64,000 nucleotides of DNA from Micropterix aruncella. Taxonomy: Eukaryota > Arthropoda > Insecta > Lepidoptera > Micropterigidae. Below, in pieces: positions 20,140 to 31,889 of this stretch; positions within the stretch are counted from its first letter, which is position 1, and each line of letters starts with the position of its first letter. Location: the NCBI GenBank assembly GCA_944548615.1, contig OX155951.1, positions 41,397,964 through 41,461,963 of the forward strand. Direction: 5' to 3'. A program made the translations under genes and the position numbers. The notes beneath the pieces are model-generated. The model did no database searches. It saw only the letters and a program-made list of their open reading frames with translations, and was not told the origin of the DNA.

Positions 20140-21035
20140 ACGAACAGATAAACAGCAGTGCCAATACACCCGGATCAATAAATTTGATACACCTTTTGCT
20201 CTATGAAGTATCTGCCTTCCCGCTGCAAGACTTTATAACTTCAAGCCATACGTTTCCTGGAATGGATATTATAAAAAGTAATGCATACGCAGCGCAGGTA
20301 ATTCAAGAAATGCAGTGATTTGATTTTGGTCTGTTGCTTCTTCGGTCTGTAGTCGGTCTCATGATTACGGAATCGTGACCAGGGAAGTCAAGATCTACTC
20401 TTTCGCATCTGCTTAGCCCGTTTGTGTACAACTGGGCAACTAAGCGTCCTAATTGTACACGTCCGACATCGGATCCGCGCGAGAAAATCTGAGCCCACTC
20501 AACGATGTGAGTCTATTAATTCAGCAGCAATCGTAGAGCGTCAAGCAGCGCTTCACCCAGGCGCGGGTTCGACGACCAAGGGGAGGCGCCTGTAGATTAT
20601 TCAGGACAGGTGCGCGCGGCTGCACGGGAACACGATTCAATTATATTGGATCGGAAAGAGGAGATGCCACGGGCGTAATCGCGACTTCGCGCCACCCAAC
20701 GAACGAGGAATAATACTGTTTGCTTAACCCTGCACTAGACGCGCCTCTACAAATCCCGCGAGAAGTCGTGCGCATGCTGAGATTTCGCGATTGTTCTACG
20801 TCTTGTATTTCACCAATTAATTTAGAATTTAATAAAACACATAATTAATTGTTTCTTGATATTACACCACCATGTCGACAGTGCATGGCTAACCAAGAAA
20901 ATTTTCCTACTCAATTTCCCTACAAAATTACCCTACACACGAGAGCCCCAGAGACTTGTCAGATATCGCGACTAAACATTAACCACGCATTGAAATCGGC
21001 GTTGGTTCGCCTGCAGCGAACGTATATCTACATAC
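20140..21035. other. Gene-free stretch
   Basis: No gene recognised. The part 20,400-20,790 is GC-richer, with several CGCG-containing stretches, but lacks an open frame of useful length. Confidence 0.35.
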
Positions 21036-21039
21036 ATAT

Positions 21040-21645
21040 TTGATCTACATCTTAATCGGCACCGGCTTAGCAAGGTGTTTCCTTCGCCAAAGCCTGTGTT
21101 ATTATAATAAGGTCCCAAGCCATATCAGAAATCTTGAAGAGAACCTATTCAAAAAAATCTTATTTAATGGCTTATCCAAAAATCCACTATATGACTTGAG
21201 AGATTTGGATAATGCTGGATTCATATTCCAAGAGCATCCTAATGTAAATTAATGGAAAATTCCTGATAATTAACTTTGCCAAAAAACGTAATTTTTATTT
21301 TTATCGACGACGGTTATATTGCTAGGTTTGACCATTAATTTAAATTTTGACATTTTTAGTATACGATTACCTATTTTCATGACTATCACATTATCGCCTT
21401 GATAAGTATAGCTACAGACATTGTGTTCATTATTTGATCAGCAATTTTCATTATCAGATTATTTTCTATTTATCAATGATTTTCAAACTGATTATAAATT
21501 ACTAAAATTAATGTATATAGTCACAACTATCACGATAGTTAATATTCCTTAATTAATTACATTACTTAAAATTTTAGACGGAATGACAAAGTGTAGGAAA
21601 GCTTACCTACTGGAGCAGAACTAAATTGTATTGTATTGTATAACC
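21040..21645 (+). mobile_element. 5'-truncated LINE with TTGTA tail, family D
   Basis: The frame 21,040-21,252 reads CYYNKVPSHIRNLEENLFKK and then ILFNGLSKNPLYDL, the ORF2 C-terminus of a CR1/jockey-group LINE. About 380 bp of AT-rich 3' UTR follow, ending in (TTGTA)n at 21,627-21,641, a simple-sequence tail common for such elements. The element is truncated upstream of the C-terminal motif. Confidence 0.7.
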
Positions 21646-21649
21646 AACA

Positions 21650-23640
21650 AATATTTTAACAGTTTAACTACTTAGACGATATTCGAATACTACACGTAAT
21701 TTAATGACATGGAGCATGACATTTATAGTAGTAACAAAATTAGTCACAAAAAGGCAGAGCGATTCATCTTTGACTCAACAGCGATAACTGCAAATAATGA
21801 TCATATCATCTAATCTAACGTATAATATGTATGTTATATATGTATCTTGTTTCCTTGCGCAAACCATCTTAACTTGCTTGAAAAAAAACCAACATCAGAA
21901 TTTGCCTCTTTCTTTACTCGATTACGCCATTCGTGTAGGTATTCTCGCGACCTCCACGCCCAAGCAGAATTGTGTCTAAATAAAAGTCTGATAAAACCTG
22001 AAAAATCCATAAAAGTTAATTATCAATATTTATTCAAAATCGCCTGCTACTGCAGGGTTGATCCCAGGAGGTTCATATGCCTTAGAGAAGGAGAAGGGAT
22101 GGAGGGTTTGCCATCCGCGCCATGTGTCGAACGCACCCCCTTCGAGTAGTCTATAAACATAATTCATTATTAATCTGTATTTGATTAGACGTAGGTTATG
22201 CGTGACGCGATAAGATAGATTTACACGTAAGACGTACCGCGCCTTTTCTTAAGTGGCTGGTCCATTGTTGTTGAAGTAGAAAATAAAAATAGTGGAAGTG
22301 GAACAAGGAAATATTTTTTTATTCCAGAATAAATCCTTATATTTCCCTAATTTTTGACAGAATGAAAAGCTGAAGCTTGCCGAACGCACCTCTTTTGATC
22401 CAGACGGGTTTCTGCAGTCTATGATTTGAGTAGCGATAGAAAAGCGAGAGAATGGCCCTTACAATACGATAGCGATGTCGAGAGCATTCGTAATGCCATA
22501 TAAAACGATTATCGCTTTTCAATCGCTGAAAGCGGTCGAATCGCGAGAGTATTCGTAATAGGGCTGCAGGTCAATATATTTATACGTCTTTGATTTGAAA
22601 CCGGTCCAATATTTTTATTGCGTGACATCGTCACGAAACACCACTTTCTGCTTTCTATCGATCTTCATTAATCCGTATCCTAACAGCCGAAATTGGTTTC
22701 GTCCTCTGACGGCCATGATTAGGATTAATAACAGCCTCTCGTAAAAATAATATAAAATGATATTGTGAGTAATTATCGACGTCACCGCGCGACCTCCTCA
22801 TTTGTCAGCCGTCGTCCGCCGTCGAAGATCGGAAGAAAGAGAAGGGGGATAGGGGTAGCACGTCCTGACTCGCTCATTTTTACCGCTACTTCCATTGAAG
22901 ATAAAGATGAACCGCTCCCGAGCGGTAAAATATATAAAGAAACAAATGTCTCTCCACGCAAAAACGTGTAAGAGAGGACAACAACTTCAACTGGCGTATG
23001 ACGACTTTCTATCCAACTAACATTGAAGCATAGAGGGTCTTTTAGATGTCAGCGGCTACATTAGATGGACATGTTTTTCACATATATTTTTTTTATAAAA
23101 TTATTTCTTTATTTTAGGAAATATTTATTTATTACACTAGGAATAAATAATGACGTTTAAATTAAAATAAAACGACAAATTTATTCATCCCAATTCCATG
23201 CAACCCCAGGCCCGTCACATATCCAACTAGACGTACGCCTGGACCTTATTGTGCGATTTACTTTGTCACGTCAAAATGACTTACTTATCTCAAAAACCGA
23301 TAATACAGTTTATCCGATTTTTCAGCAGATAAAAAAAACTAAATATCTTTTGAACTACTTAATCATATATAGTTTATTTTACTAAAAAATATATAAGTTA
23401 ATGACCCTAGATTTCCAAATTCTAAAAACAAAAAGCATACAATTGAAGCACTTAAATGAGAAATATTATTATCTAAGTAATTAATGAATTTGGTTGTAAT
23501 TTGATTGACTCTAAACCCATTACTTATTCTATGTATAGAGGCTTTCTTTTATATCACAGGCAAACCAGAGCTGGTTTTAGTGATATACAGATAAAATGTA
23601 TCAATTCTGTGATGTTTTTTGTATGAATAATAATAAAAAA
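21650..23640. other. Gene-free stretch of about 2 kb
   Basis: No gene recognised. Around 22,390-22,570 a GCGAGAGAAT/GCGAGAGTATTCGTAAT motif recurs in loose direct and inverted copies (also CGAGAGCATTCGTAATG), possibly a decayed inverted-repeat element. The frame at 22,765-22,971 is arginine-rich but lacks a domain. Confidence 0.35.
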
Positions 23641-23649
23641 AAGTTAGCG

Positions 23650-23743
23650 TTTTCTGGTCGGACCAAAACGTATTTATCGGGTTTTGATTGGACCAAATTG
23701 TATTTAGCGGTTTTTAATCAGACCGACAAGTATTTTGTCCGTT
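23650..23743 (+). repeat. Three degenerate ~30-bp tandem repeats
   Basis: Three successive units share the pattern GTTTT-(N)-TTGGACCAAA-(N)-GTATTTA-CGG, at about 23,650, 23,681 and 23,711. The units stay in one open plus frame (TKTYLSGFDW, TKLYLAVFNQ, TDKYFVRLYK), but that may follow simply from a repeat length divisible by three. Confidence 0.5.
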
Positions 23744-23749
23744 TGTATA

Positions 23750-24970
23750 AAAACTTCCTTTTATGTATTAAAACAATCAATTATAGTTTTAAAATTTCAT
23801 TTTATAAGCCAAATTGAAATATTATTGTTAAAAAGTACTCTTAAACTAGATTATTACGATGGTCCCTTTCATTTCAATCACGGAGCGCATTGTCACCGTT
23901 ACTACAGTCAACATCTGGATGATCTATATTTTCATGCAACTTTAGTATTTTTTGCACTGAAATTCATGTTGATTTTGCCATTCTTTTCCGAATTGCTTGC
24001 CCATAAGTTTCATTGCATCGTCCTTTTGGCTTATATTTGAATGTTAACGTTTACAGACTGTGTTTACATACGTTTACAAGAGTGAAACCAGTGTTGTATT
24101 AAAATAAAAATGATCTCCTCATGTCGAGTGTATGTATGTAACTGTATATCAATGGACTATTATTGAAACTGCTATCCTCGTTGTTTATTTATCGGTGTTT
24201 GATGGGATATGAAAAGGCTCAGCTGGTCAACTGTATTTATCGGTGTTTGATCCAACCTATTGATTTTAAACGCGTTGTCGCCCGTTTTAGCAGGGTTTGA
24301 ATAGATCTGATATCAGAATCGCTTGCGTTGGTGTTTAAACTATAGAAAACAAACAAAAAAATGTAAAAAACATATATAGCAATTTTTGTTCTGGCACTCC
24401 TCAAATCATGGACAATTGCACCGGAGCATCTCACCTGGTCCGTTTGTCCGCCTTGGCTATGACCATGGCCGTTTCTTCATCTTCGGAAAAGCAAAAAATA
24501 TACCTCGCTATTACGTTTCACAACACTACTCAACGTGAAATGTCGACGCCGAAAATTATCGATACTTTTCAAGCGAAATCCTGGTCCTGTCGGGAGGCCA
24601 TTTATCACGGCATCAATCGCTCCCGCCTCGGCGTCGCGACGCACCTGTGGAATACATGCGGGATTCCCGGCGCCACCTTTCAGGTGTCAATTTGTCAGGC
24701 ACTACCGTTTTCACTTCTGGCGCGAATTATTATCCCATCGGATTTTTGTTCTTTTTTTAAACAACTGACGCCAGTGATGAATAGGGCAGCGGCACTCAAC
24801 ATTTTTCTCCTCTCGAATTTTGTTTCGAGTTTTGAAGTTGGTAAATTGTCTAGATGTATAACATGTTTTTATCTTTCCCACATTCCATTCCCCCACTTTT
24901 ATGTACATAAAATACTCACAGTGTTTTATTAACGGGGACCATTTGTGTGGCTAAATTTGTGGGTCTACTA
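23750..24970. other. Gene-free stretch with a direct repeat
   Basis: The 16-bp string TTTATCGGTGTTTGAT occurs twice, at about 24,187 and 24,237. The longest open frame here (24,408-24,932, 174 codons, plus) has no domain, no sensible composition and no splice context, so it is not called as a gene. Confidence 0.4.
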
Positions 24971-24975
24971 TTTTT

Positions 24976-25720
24976 AAATAAAATAATAATAAAGGGTGGC
25001 TTTATGAGTAATAACAGTAATAAACTCCTTATTTGCAATTAAAAATTAGAATACAAAAAGGCGAGCTTATTACCACATGGTAATATCTCACACCTAACCT
25101 AATCACAGTTCAGTAGTGACTAACCTAACCTAGCCTAACCTAATGCGGGCGTTGTGAAAGTAACGATTTATTTAATAAACAAATAAGTTTGTCGTCCTGA
25201 TAGGAATTACATACTATATTTAAAACTAAAATGAACGAGGAGAGAAAATTGAGATTGTAAGAAGAGAGAAAAATGGAAGTACTGATTACTTCTTGGAAAA
25301 GTAGTACTTTTTGAAGTGAGTCTTAAATTATTGTAAAGACAACGACTTTCGTATATTTGTTGAGACATCGCTCCAAAGCCTTCCACATGGATACAGAAAG
25401 AGTAGGAGTAGAAATCAGTATCATGACAAGGAGTTTTAAGTAAATTGTCAGAAGCTGACCAAAGTACGAGACCGTAAGAATTTAACTGTTCGAAACGCTC
25501 CTGGAGATAAGATGGTTATTTGAAAGAATCCACGATAGAGGAGAGCAAGTATATGAAAATTTCTCCTTTGGCGTACTGCCAACCACTTCAACTGTGCCCT
25601 ATATTCGGACACGTGATCATACTTACGTAGACCGAAGATGAATTGTATGCATACATTTTACAAACGTTCAAGTTTGTTGTAATAATTCAAGTAATAGTAA
25701 TCGTAAGGTCGAAAAAACAA
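24976..25720 (-). mobile_element. LINE fragment, family X, copy 2
   Basis: On the minus strand the fragment reads ERLQNVCIQFIFGLRKYDHV then RAQLKWLAVRQRRNFHIL (about 25,550-25,690). The 3' UTR has the family X pattern (AAGGCGAGCTTATTACC, 25,058 onwards), ending in an AAATAAAATAATAATAA tail at 24,976. The protein continues with frameshifts. The same RT C-terminal block occurs in plus orientation at 45,790-46,090. Confidence 0.8.
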
Positions 25721-25724
25721 TTAT

Positions 25725-26330
25725 TTTATCAGTCAAACATTGTCAACATTGTTTGATCTGTACAGTGTCGCTGAGCAGACTAGCCGCCCACCCTGACATT
25801 CGCCAGACTTATGGCGATCCTGTGATATAAAAATACCAAGCTTTTTTGTCGGTACACTGTTCAAGTTAATTCTTTGTGAAAGAGGAATTAAAAACTTCGC
25901 CAAAGTATAGAAGTTTTTGCAAATAATTAATTGATATCAAATAATATGAAATCCTAAATGTTCGTATACCTTCGTTGTTTTTTGATTATTTTATTTTTAC
26001 GAATTATTTAACATATACAAAAAATCGGTTGTGTCACCCCGAGACTTTCCAGGGATGTAGCCACGGACATATCATCTGAATATTCATTTCATAAATAAAG
26101 TCGATGAGCAGTTGGCGAAACTTCCTGTTAATATGCGACGCGACGCAATGGAAATTTGATTTTCGAACGCGTATCATCTCATTGAATTTTAAAAAACAAG
26201 TAGCAAGCGCGAGTCGCAGTGAGCCTTCGAATTCGAATTTATAACGATCCACGCATCGCAAGCTCCGCCGTTGTTAAGGGCGCTTTTATATCGGATATTC
26301 CAACAAAAAATTCACATTGTGGTTTCGGAG
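25725..26330. other. Gene-free stretch
   Basis: No gene recognised. Nothing stands out apart from an AT-rich centre (25,900-26,030). Confidence 0.35.
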
Positions 26331-26334
26331 AAAC

Positions 26335-26542
26335 AAGGCACCTGTGTACAGAATTTCAAGTATCTAAGTGCAATATTTCGAGGTTGATGTATGACTACCG
26401 CGCCCCCTGGTGGACTTTTGAACTCTTGCCATGACCAAATGATGTCTGCATACCAAATTTTAAACTCAATCGGATAATGCGTTTAGGCGCTAACGTGGAG
26501 GAATATACACACACACACACATACATACATCCTCACACACAC

Positions 26543-26578
<36 letters not shown>

Positions 26579-26610
26579 ACACACACACGCACACACAGAG
26601 AGAGACTGAC
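26335..26610 (+). repeat. Dispersed repeat with a long (CA)n tail
   Basis: The segment ends with CATACCAAATTTTAAACTCA-type sequence, then a GTGGAGGAATATA stretch and (AC)n interrupted by ATACATACAT and CCTCACAC (26,506-26,598). LINE or SINE 3' ends with this wording and a microsatellite tail are familiar from insect genomes, but I cannot name the family. A GCGCCCCCTGGTGG site at 26,400-26,413 matches the core CTCF motif. Confidence 0.55.
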
Positions 26611-26940
26611 GTAAGTCTGGAAATGGTCTTAATCGTCTCGGGGGTGGGGGGGGGTCAAAATGTATATTTTGTTGTTCATCTCGAAAAAAAAAATTGTCGG
26701 TCGGTTGGTGGGGCGGGAAAGTAATAAATTAATCAAAAAATAATGTATATTCATCATATGCAAAAACTTCTACACTTTGGCAAAATTTTGAGCTCTACTT
26801 ACACTATTTTGACATAGTTTTATGCGAATACAATAGTTTTTTTATATTACGACTAATATTGATCGTGAAGGCACTCTTCGTCAATTTTTAACACGCTTTT
26901 ATTAGGTCGACCTGTACGTAACTATGTAATGGAATCTAAG
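26611..26940. other. Short gene-free stretch
   Basis: It contains a G-run (26,641-26,654, interrupted) and an A-run (26,684-26,692). No gene is recognised. Confidence 0.35.
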
Positions 26941-26954
26941 GTAACTAATTTAAC

Positions 26955-27400
26955 CATCTTCCAAGGATCGTAGCGTCATGAAAATTGGCAGCTGTATGTA
27001 GTTCTGATGACAATACAATAATATGGTACTGTCGAACTGATCTGATGATGGAGTCGTAAGACATGAACTGGAACTTCATGATGGAACATCGTATCATAGC
27101 TGTGTTTGGACTTGTTAGAAAAGTCTTGGGATATACTTTGACCACGATTAGGTTTCAAGGTCTGATGATGAAGCCGGAAGATAGGCACTGGCATTCCATG
27201 ATGGAATATCGTATCATAGCCGTGTTTGGACTTGTTAGAAAGGTCTTGTAATGAACGTTGACCACGATTAAGTTTCAAGGTCTGATGATGACGCCGGAAG
27301 ACAGGAACTGGCATTCCATGATGGAATATCGTATCATAGTCGTGTTTGCACTTGTGAGAAAGGTCACGTAATGGACTTTGAACACGATCAGGTTTCAAGG
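26955..27400. repeat. 120-bp minisatellite, three units, in a dispersed repeat
   Basis: Three units of exactly 120 bp occupy 27,041-27,160, 27,161-27,280 and 27,281-27,400, each with a GTTTCAAGGTCTGATGATG boundary and CATGATGGAATATCGTATC core. The preceding segment from 26,955 (CATGAAAATTGGCAGCTGTA, then a TCTGATGACAATACAATAAT region) belongs to a repeat I recall as widespread in Lepidoptera, unverified. The period is divisible by three, so frames persist: 140 codons on the minus strand (26,976-27,398) repeat a ~40-residue unit ending in HHGMPVPVFRLHHQT. I do not regard these as genes. Confidence 0.8.
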
Positions 27401-28015
27401 TTATAACAAACCTATTATATTATATTGACCTGTAAATATTGAGTGTAAATAGTGTAAATATTTACATAGGTGCCTGTATATTTTTTTTTGGATTTTACGT
27501 GCATTTATAAAAGCGTCTTTTTAGTGTTTTTTTTTAACTATTAATTTATTTATTACTGGCTCTTAGCAAAAAAAACATTTTTTTTTTCAACATTTTCTTA
27601 GTGCCCTGTTAAAACGTGTCATAATGCAAACACCTTTAATATGCACTTGTACGGCTTCTCTACCCAACGACCCCCGCTGCGCAGGCCGTATCTGTTCATT
27701 AGTGTCGCGGACTTCGATTCGGGCAGTCCGATGCGAAGGTCCTCGTATTTCGGTGATTTCGTGAATAATTAATTGGCCAGGATTGCGTGCTTCCACTCAG
27801 TTTTCAAGGGTCCACGCGTTTGCCGTAAAATATAGACACTCGAAACGGTAAATATTATACCCGCTTACCTGCCCCTATTGGTACGGTTGCACTAATTTAA
27901 TTAACGGCTCGATTTGCTAATATACACTAAATAGAATTGAGTGGTTCCTTGTTGACACAGCGTCAATTATCACGTTGAAACTCCACAATCATCTCTTACA
28001 TATTACAATGTGTTT
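27401..28015. other. Gene-free stretch
   Basis: AT-rich with T- and A-runs to 27,590, then a moderately GC-rich block (27,640-27,790) with a minus frame at 27,587-27,796 of no known family. Confidence 0.35.
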
Positions 28016-28019
28016 CTAA

Positions 28020-28046
28020 TTTGTTTTTCTTTTGTTGCAGGTAAGA
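28020..28046 (+). promoter_or_regulatory. Candidate recursive splice (ratchet) site
   Basis: A pyrimidine-rich tract (TTTGTTTTTCTTTTGTTG) runs straight into CAG at 28,038-28,040, followed with no gap by GTAAGA at 28,041-28,046. A 3' splice site fused to a good 5' splice site is the known signature of recursive splicing in long insect introns. No flanking exon was recognised, so this rests on the motif alone. Confidence 0.35.
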
Positions 28047-28355
28047 ATGGAACCGCACGCAATACCACGATAACCGGCTAAAGTATAGTATTAACAAATA
28101 AAAAGGTTCGTGATGTGATTTTCTTTAAAAAAACATTTTTTAAATCGCCCTAACGACTTACCGCAATCCTATTAGTCGTCGCGCCTAAATCCTTCGAGCT
28201 TGAGTCAAATTTCAACGTCGCGGGAATCCTTACTCGTGTTTCCTTCGGTGACGTCATCGGCGACGGTGTCGGTGACTCGACGATTTGCGTTATAAAAGTC
28301 ACTTATTTAAGTCCTGATTCCGGTTCTAACATACACTTTTCTCAACCTGTGTATA

Positions 28356-28700
28356 AATCAAATCAAATCAAGTTTATTGTCTTCAAAACCTTATACGTAG
28401 TGTTTTAGACATCAGTACTATGGATACATTATATTATGTAATTTGATTATAAAATTCAAATACTACAACCAGTGATTACGGAATCGTTTTTTTTTTAATT
28501 TAGTATCTTTGATATACAAACAATACTCTATTTGGTAATAATGCAATATTTGGTATACTAATAATACATTGATTATCACATATATTTTTTACATTATTAC
28601 TAATTAGAGTATAATTTCGTATGCGTACTCCGCATGCTTAAATTATAATTGCGTATGTGCCGTTTATCTCATTATTTACAAAAAAAATATCAGTATAAAA
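28356..28700 (-). mobile_element. LINE 3' end, family W, copy 1
   Basis: The block starts with an (AATCA)n tail at 28,356-28,370 (the 3' end on the minus strand) and AGTTTATTGTCTTC. Its distal part (about 28,500-28,690, with ACTAATTAGAGTATAATTTC, TCCGCATGC and TGCCGTTTA) aligns with 46,660-46,860. No coding residues are recognised. Confidence 0.6.
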
Positions 28701-28704
28701 ATGA

Positions 28705-29210
28705 ATATCCTTAAAAAGTATTTTAAAAAAATGCAAATAAGTTACCAGTAAATAATGTTTTAGTAGATAGCTGCCTAAGATTAAATAATTCTAATAATCG
28801 ATAATAAAGATTTCTGAAGAGCCTCATTACATCATTTATAATAATCGTAGGTATTAGATATTGGGTCCTTACTTATGAAGTTGCTATTCTATAAGGGAAA
28901 TTGAAAGCCAAAAATTTCGTATAAAAATATATATTTTTAATTAATACAAATATTGAGAAATATTTTTAATTAATAGAAATATTATGTATGCATTTTCTCA
29001 TTTTAATGGAAGTTCTTTTATTCCTCTGCTGTAAAACTCTCGTGGACAGGAACAGGAACCTTTGAATGCTTTGAAGGCGTTTTTTACCGACTCTTCAAAA
29101 ACCCTTGTGAACAGTTATCTAAATTCTGAAAAAAATAATAAAACTATTGGAGCAAGGTCTGGCAAGTGCGGTGGGTGACCAGAAGTCTTCAGCCACAACT
29201 TCTGCAACTG
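28705..29210. other. Gene-free stretch
   Basis: AT-rich with a duplicated ATATTTTTAATTAATA-type segment at about 28,930-28,985. No gene recognised. Confidence 0.35.
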
Positions 29211-29219
29211 TGCGACTGT

Positions 29220-29318
29220 TGGTACGGGCTGTGGCCTAGTTAGGCAGATTCTGCAACTAATACAATCGTAAATTTATGTTTTTGAATTAATAAAATTATT
29301 ATTATTATTATTAATTAC
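29220..29318 (+). mobile_element. LINE 3' end with (ATT)n tail, family V
   Basis: GTGGCCTAGTTAGGCAGATT is followed by an AT-rich segment and an (ATT)n tail (29,294-29,315). The GCCTAGTTAGGCGAC motif recurs at 41,058 and 48,041, marking a 3' UTR shared by several dispersed copies. Confidence 0.5.
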
Positions 29319-29329
29319 ATTCTTTCACA

Positions 29330-31640
29330 AAATTAACCTTTCTGCGCCGCGTCGCGCCGCTTTGTCCATTAAGTCTTTCGGTTCGGTCTTTCCGTCCTTC
29401 AAAAGTACGAGTATGCTACCTGCAAATCCTAACCCCCCCCCCCCCCCCTGTTTATAATTTGTCGGGGATTCGGCGGGTGACCCGACCCGTGACCCTTTGC
29501 GCCTAGATCGACCCCGAGACCCCCGCCCTTCTATCACTTAAAATGTGTGTAATGTTGCCCTTAACATTATTAAGTATTTACGCCCGCCGGTCGGACGGGC
29601 GATGGCGGGCGCGTGCACCGGATGCCTGCCACCGTTTTGACTTATGCCGGTCCGTTGTCTCTAATACCTCGTTTACGGTCTACCTGCCTCGGACGTTTGG
29701 GATTCAAAGGGTGGCGGAATAGGTCAGCGATTCAGCGCCACGCCGCAACATTAATTGTTATCGCTGTGTCAGGTGTTGTAATCGTGTCTCTCGTACATTT
29801 CAGTCGAAATGTCTACTGAATACAGCCAGGTCGATTGAAGGTACGAAATAGATATCAATAAAACACATACTCAAGAGGCCCGTCAAGGAACATGATACCT
29901 GGGAACGACCATATCTAAAGAACGTTTCATGATTTTTTTGAAAAATATAAGCACCAATTTAATAAAGTTTATAAGCGAATTCCTCGATAAGCAACGAATT
30001 TATAATTATGACTCAAGAAAGTTGCTCAATGCCTTGGACATTCAGGCTTTAAACTAATTTAAAAAACTTTCAGGCGCCCACTCACCTACACTGTACACGG
30101 TGAAAGCGTTTTATTTTAATTGTATTATATTGACTAGTTAATTTTCTAGCGTCGTGCTTAGCCACATTTTTTTATTTATGCCCTAAATTAATTACAAATA
30201 ATTAAAACTCGAGAGCGCTCTGAGAGATACGCTAAATATGCTTTACCATTAATATACTTATACTATCACTTCGCAAAGACAGTTTTACTGTGTAAGCGTT
30301 GCGATCGAACGTTCAGTTTCCACCCGCTATCCGGCGCGTACGCACCTGGAATTGTGGCTGACGCTTCATCAAAGCTGGATTTTACGCTGGTCAAACCCTA
30401 CAACTGTGACCCCGCCTATTTCTTCGTGGGTCCGCCTCTTTCTTGGTAGTTAGATCCAAAAAAATCATACAAAACGCGAATTCAAATTACTGTAAAAAAA
30501 AATATGTCATAAAACGAAGCTTAGCGTTGGATCACACGTATCGTACGGGGTGGTCATTGAGTAATTTTTTTTAAAAAATGTGCAATACGAAAAATTATTA
30601 CCATTTTAATATTTAAAGTATAATCAACCAATTTCCATAACAATAATAACTTTCGTATTAAATATATTTTTTTAAATATACTCAATCTAGACCCTCTATG
30701 ATACTATGACCTAACACTATGTTAAGTTTATGATATTGCGATCTTTTATTCGAGAGTAATTTGCATACGCGTTTTGTATGAAGAATTAACCCTTTAGCAA
30801 ACTCTTAAACATTCGCCACATTGCATTATATTATATTCGTATCTAAATGGCGAATTTACCGTTCTTGGGCGTATCACAATATACTATAGGTAGTATATAC
30901 ACAAATTGCTGTAAGTAACAGATATTTATTATAAGTTTTATTCATAATACTAGTTTGAGTATCTTACCTATTTTAAGGACAAATAGAAAATCTAACTGGT
31001 TCTCTATCATAACTGAATAAAATAATTAAAAATAATCTTGTTAGAATCAACATCATATACAAATGTTCTTCAACAGTCAAAATGCACATTATCCTCTTCC
31101 TAAACCTTCCTACCTATGTCTATTATCTAAGATTAGTCGAAGTGCAATTAAACTACGAGTGCTATTAATATGGGGCATGATCGCTAAATGGGAGGAATCA
31201 TAAAAAAAACATACGTTCTCCAAACATTTCTTGATCTTGTATAATAGAACTGTAGCACACAAGATATTTTATTTTCACTAACACACATGTGAAACATTTC
31301 TCTAACACACAACTCGAATTTAAAAATGTAAAGAACAGAAATATAAACGTCCGCCGCAAAAGGCCCGTTTTAGCAATCGATCGGTTGACAATTTTGTAAA
31401 AAAAAAATGTTTTTTGTAATCAACTAGAATTGCGCTTTAATCAATTATCTTGTTTGTTATAGGCTTTTCTATCTATTTCGTCCTTACCTATGTAACTGCT
31501 GTTTTTCCTCAGTTTGAGTCTATAATGCCTATGTAGGTAATTATCCTTTTATCCTTTTATTATTACCGCTTTACTAACTAACATTAGAGGTCTTTTTCTT
31601 CAAATTTTCTTAATTATGTTGCTAAAAATTTTCATTATTT
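29330..31640. other. Gene-free stretch of about 2.3 kb
   Basis: It includes a run of 16 C (29,433-29,448), a GC-rich block 29,460-29,760 with a CGCCCG / CGGGCG hairpin at 29,581-29,601, and a single family Y arm (about 30,745-30,810, sharing TTCGAGAGTAATTTG and CCTTTAGC). No coding gene is recognised. Confidence 0.4.
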
Positions 31641-31649
31641 TAACGGAAA

Positions 31650-31885
31650 TTTTTAAAAAAAGTGTACTATGTAACAAATATAAGAGTGGTATCACTCCAT
31701 AACAGACTGTAGTCTAGTGGAGCTGATAAAATCTATGAAATCTGTTCTTACTTTGCTTCGCAAACCATGATTAAGTATTTGCTCTTTTCTACACTATATT
31801 ATTTATGTCAACATTGTAAATTTTTATTTTTGGATTTAAATAAATAAATAAATTTAAAAAAATAAAAATAAATAAAAAAGTTTAT
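31650..31885 (+). mobile_element. Retroelement 3' end with AAATA tail
   Basis: A TGTAGTCTAGTGGAGCTGAT stretch and an AT-rich UTR-like segment end in (AAATA)n/(A)n from 31,838 to 31,880. The structure is that of a truncated LINE 3' end. No protein motif is seen. Confidence 0.45.
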
Positions 31886-31889
31886 TTAG

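Noticed and set aside
24408..24932. 174-codon plus-strand open frame
   Set aside because: No domain, no signal peptide, composition unlike insect proteins, and a shifted overlapping frame of similar quality exists. Likely chance.
25090..25145. CCTAA-rich stretch resembling the insect telomere repeat TTAGG
   Set aside because: Only a few degenerate units inside the family X LINE 3' UTR, also seen as a single AACCTAA in other copies, so it is not telomeric.
26506..26598. (CA)n tract as an independent microsatellite or Z-DNA element
   Set aside because: It directly follows a dispersed repeat end and is best explained as that element's tail.
27041..27400. CRISPR-like array of repeats and spacers
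   Set aside because: Units are contiguous 120-bp tandem copies with no unique spacers, and the genome is eukaryotic.
29581..29601. CGCCCG / CGGGCG hairpin as a terminator or RNA element
   Set aside because: A 6-bp stem in a GC-rich patch is expected by chance, with no supporting context.
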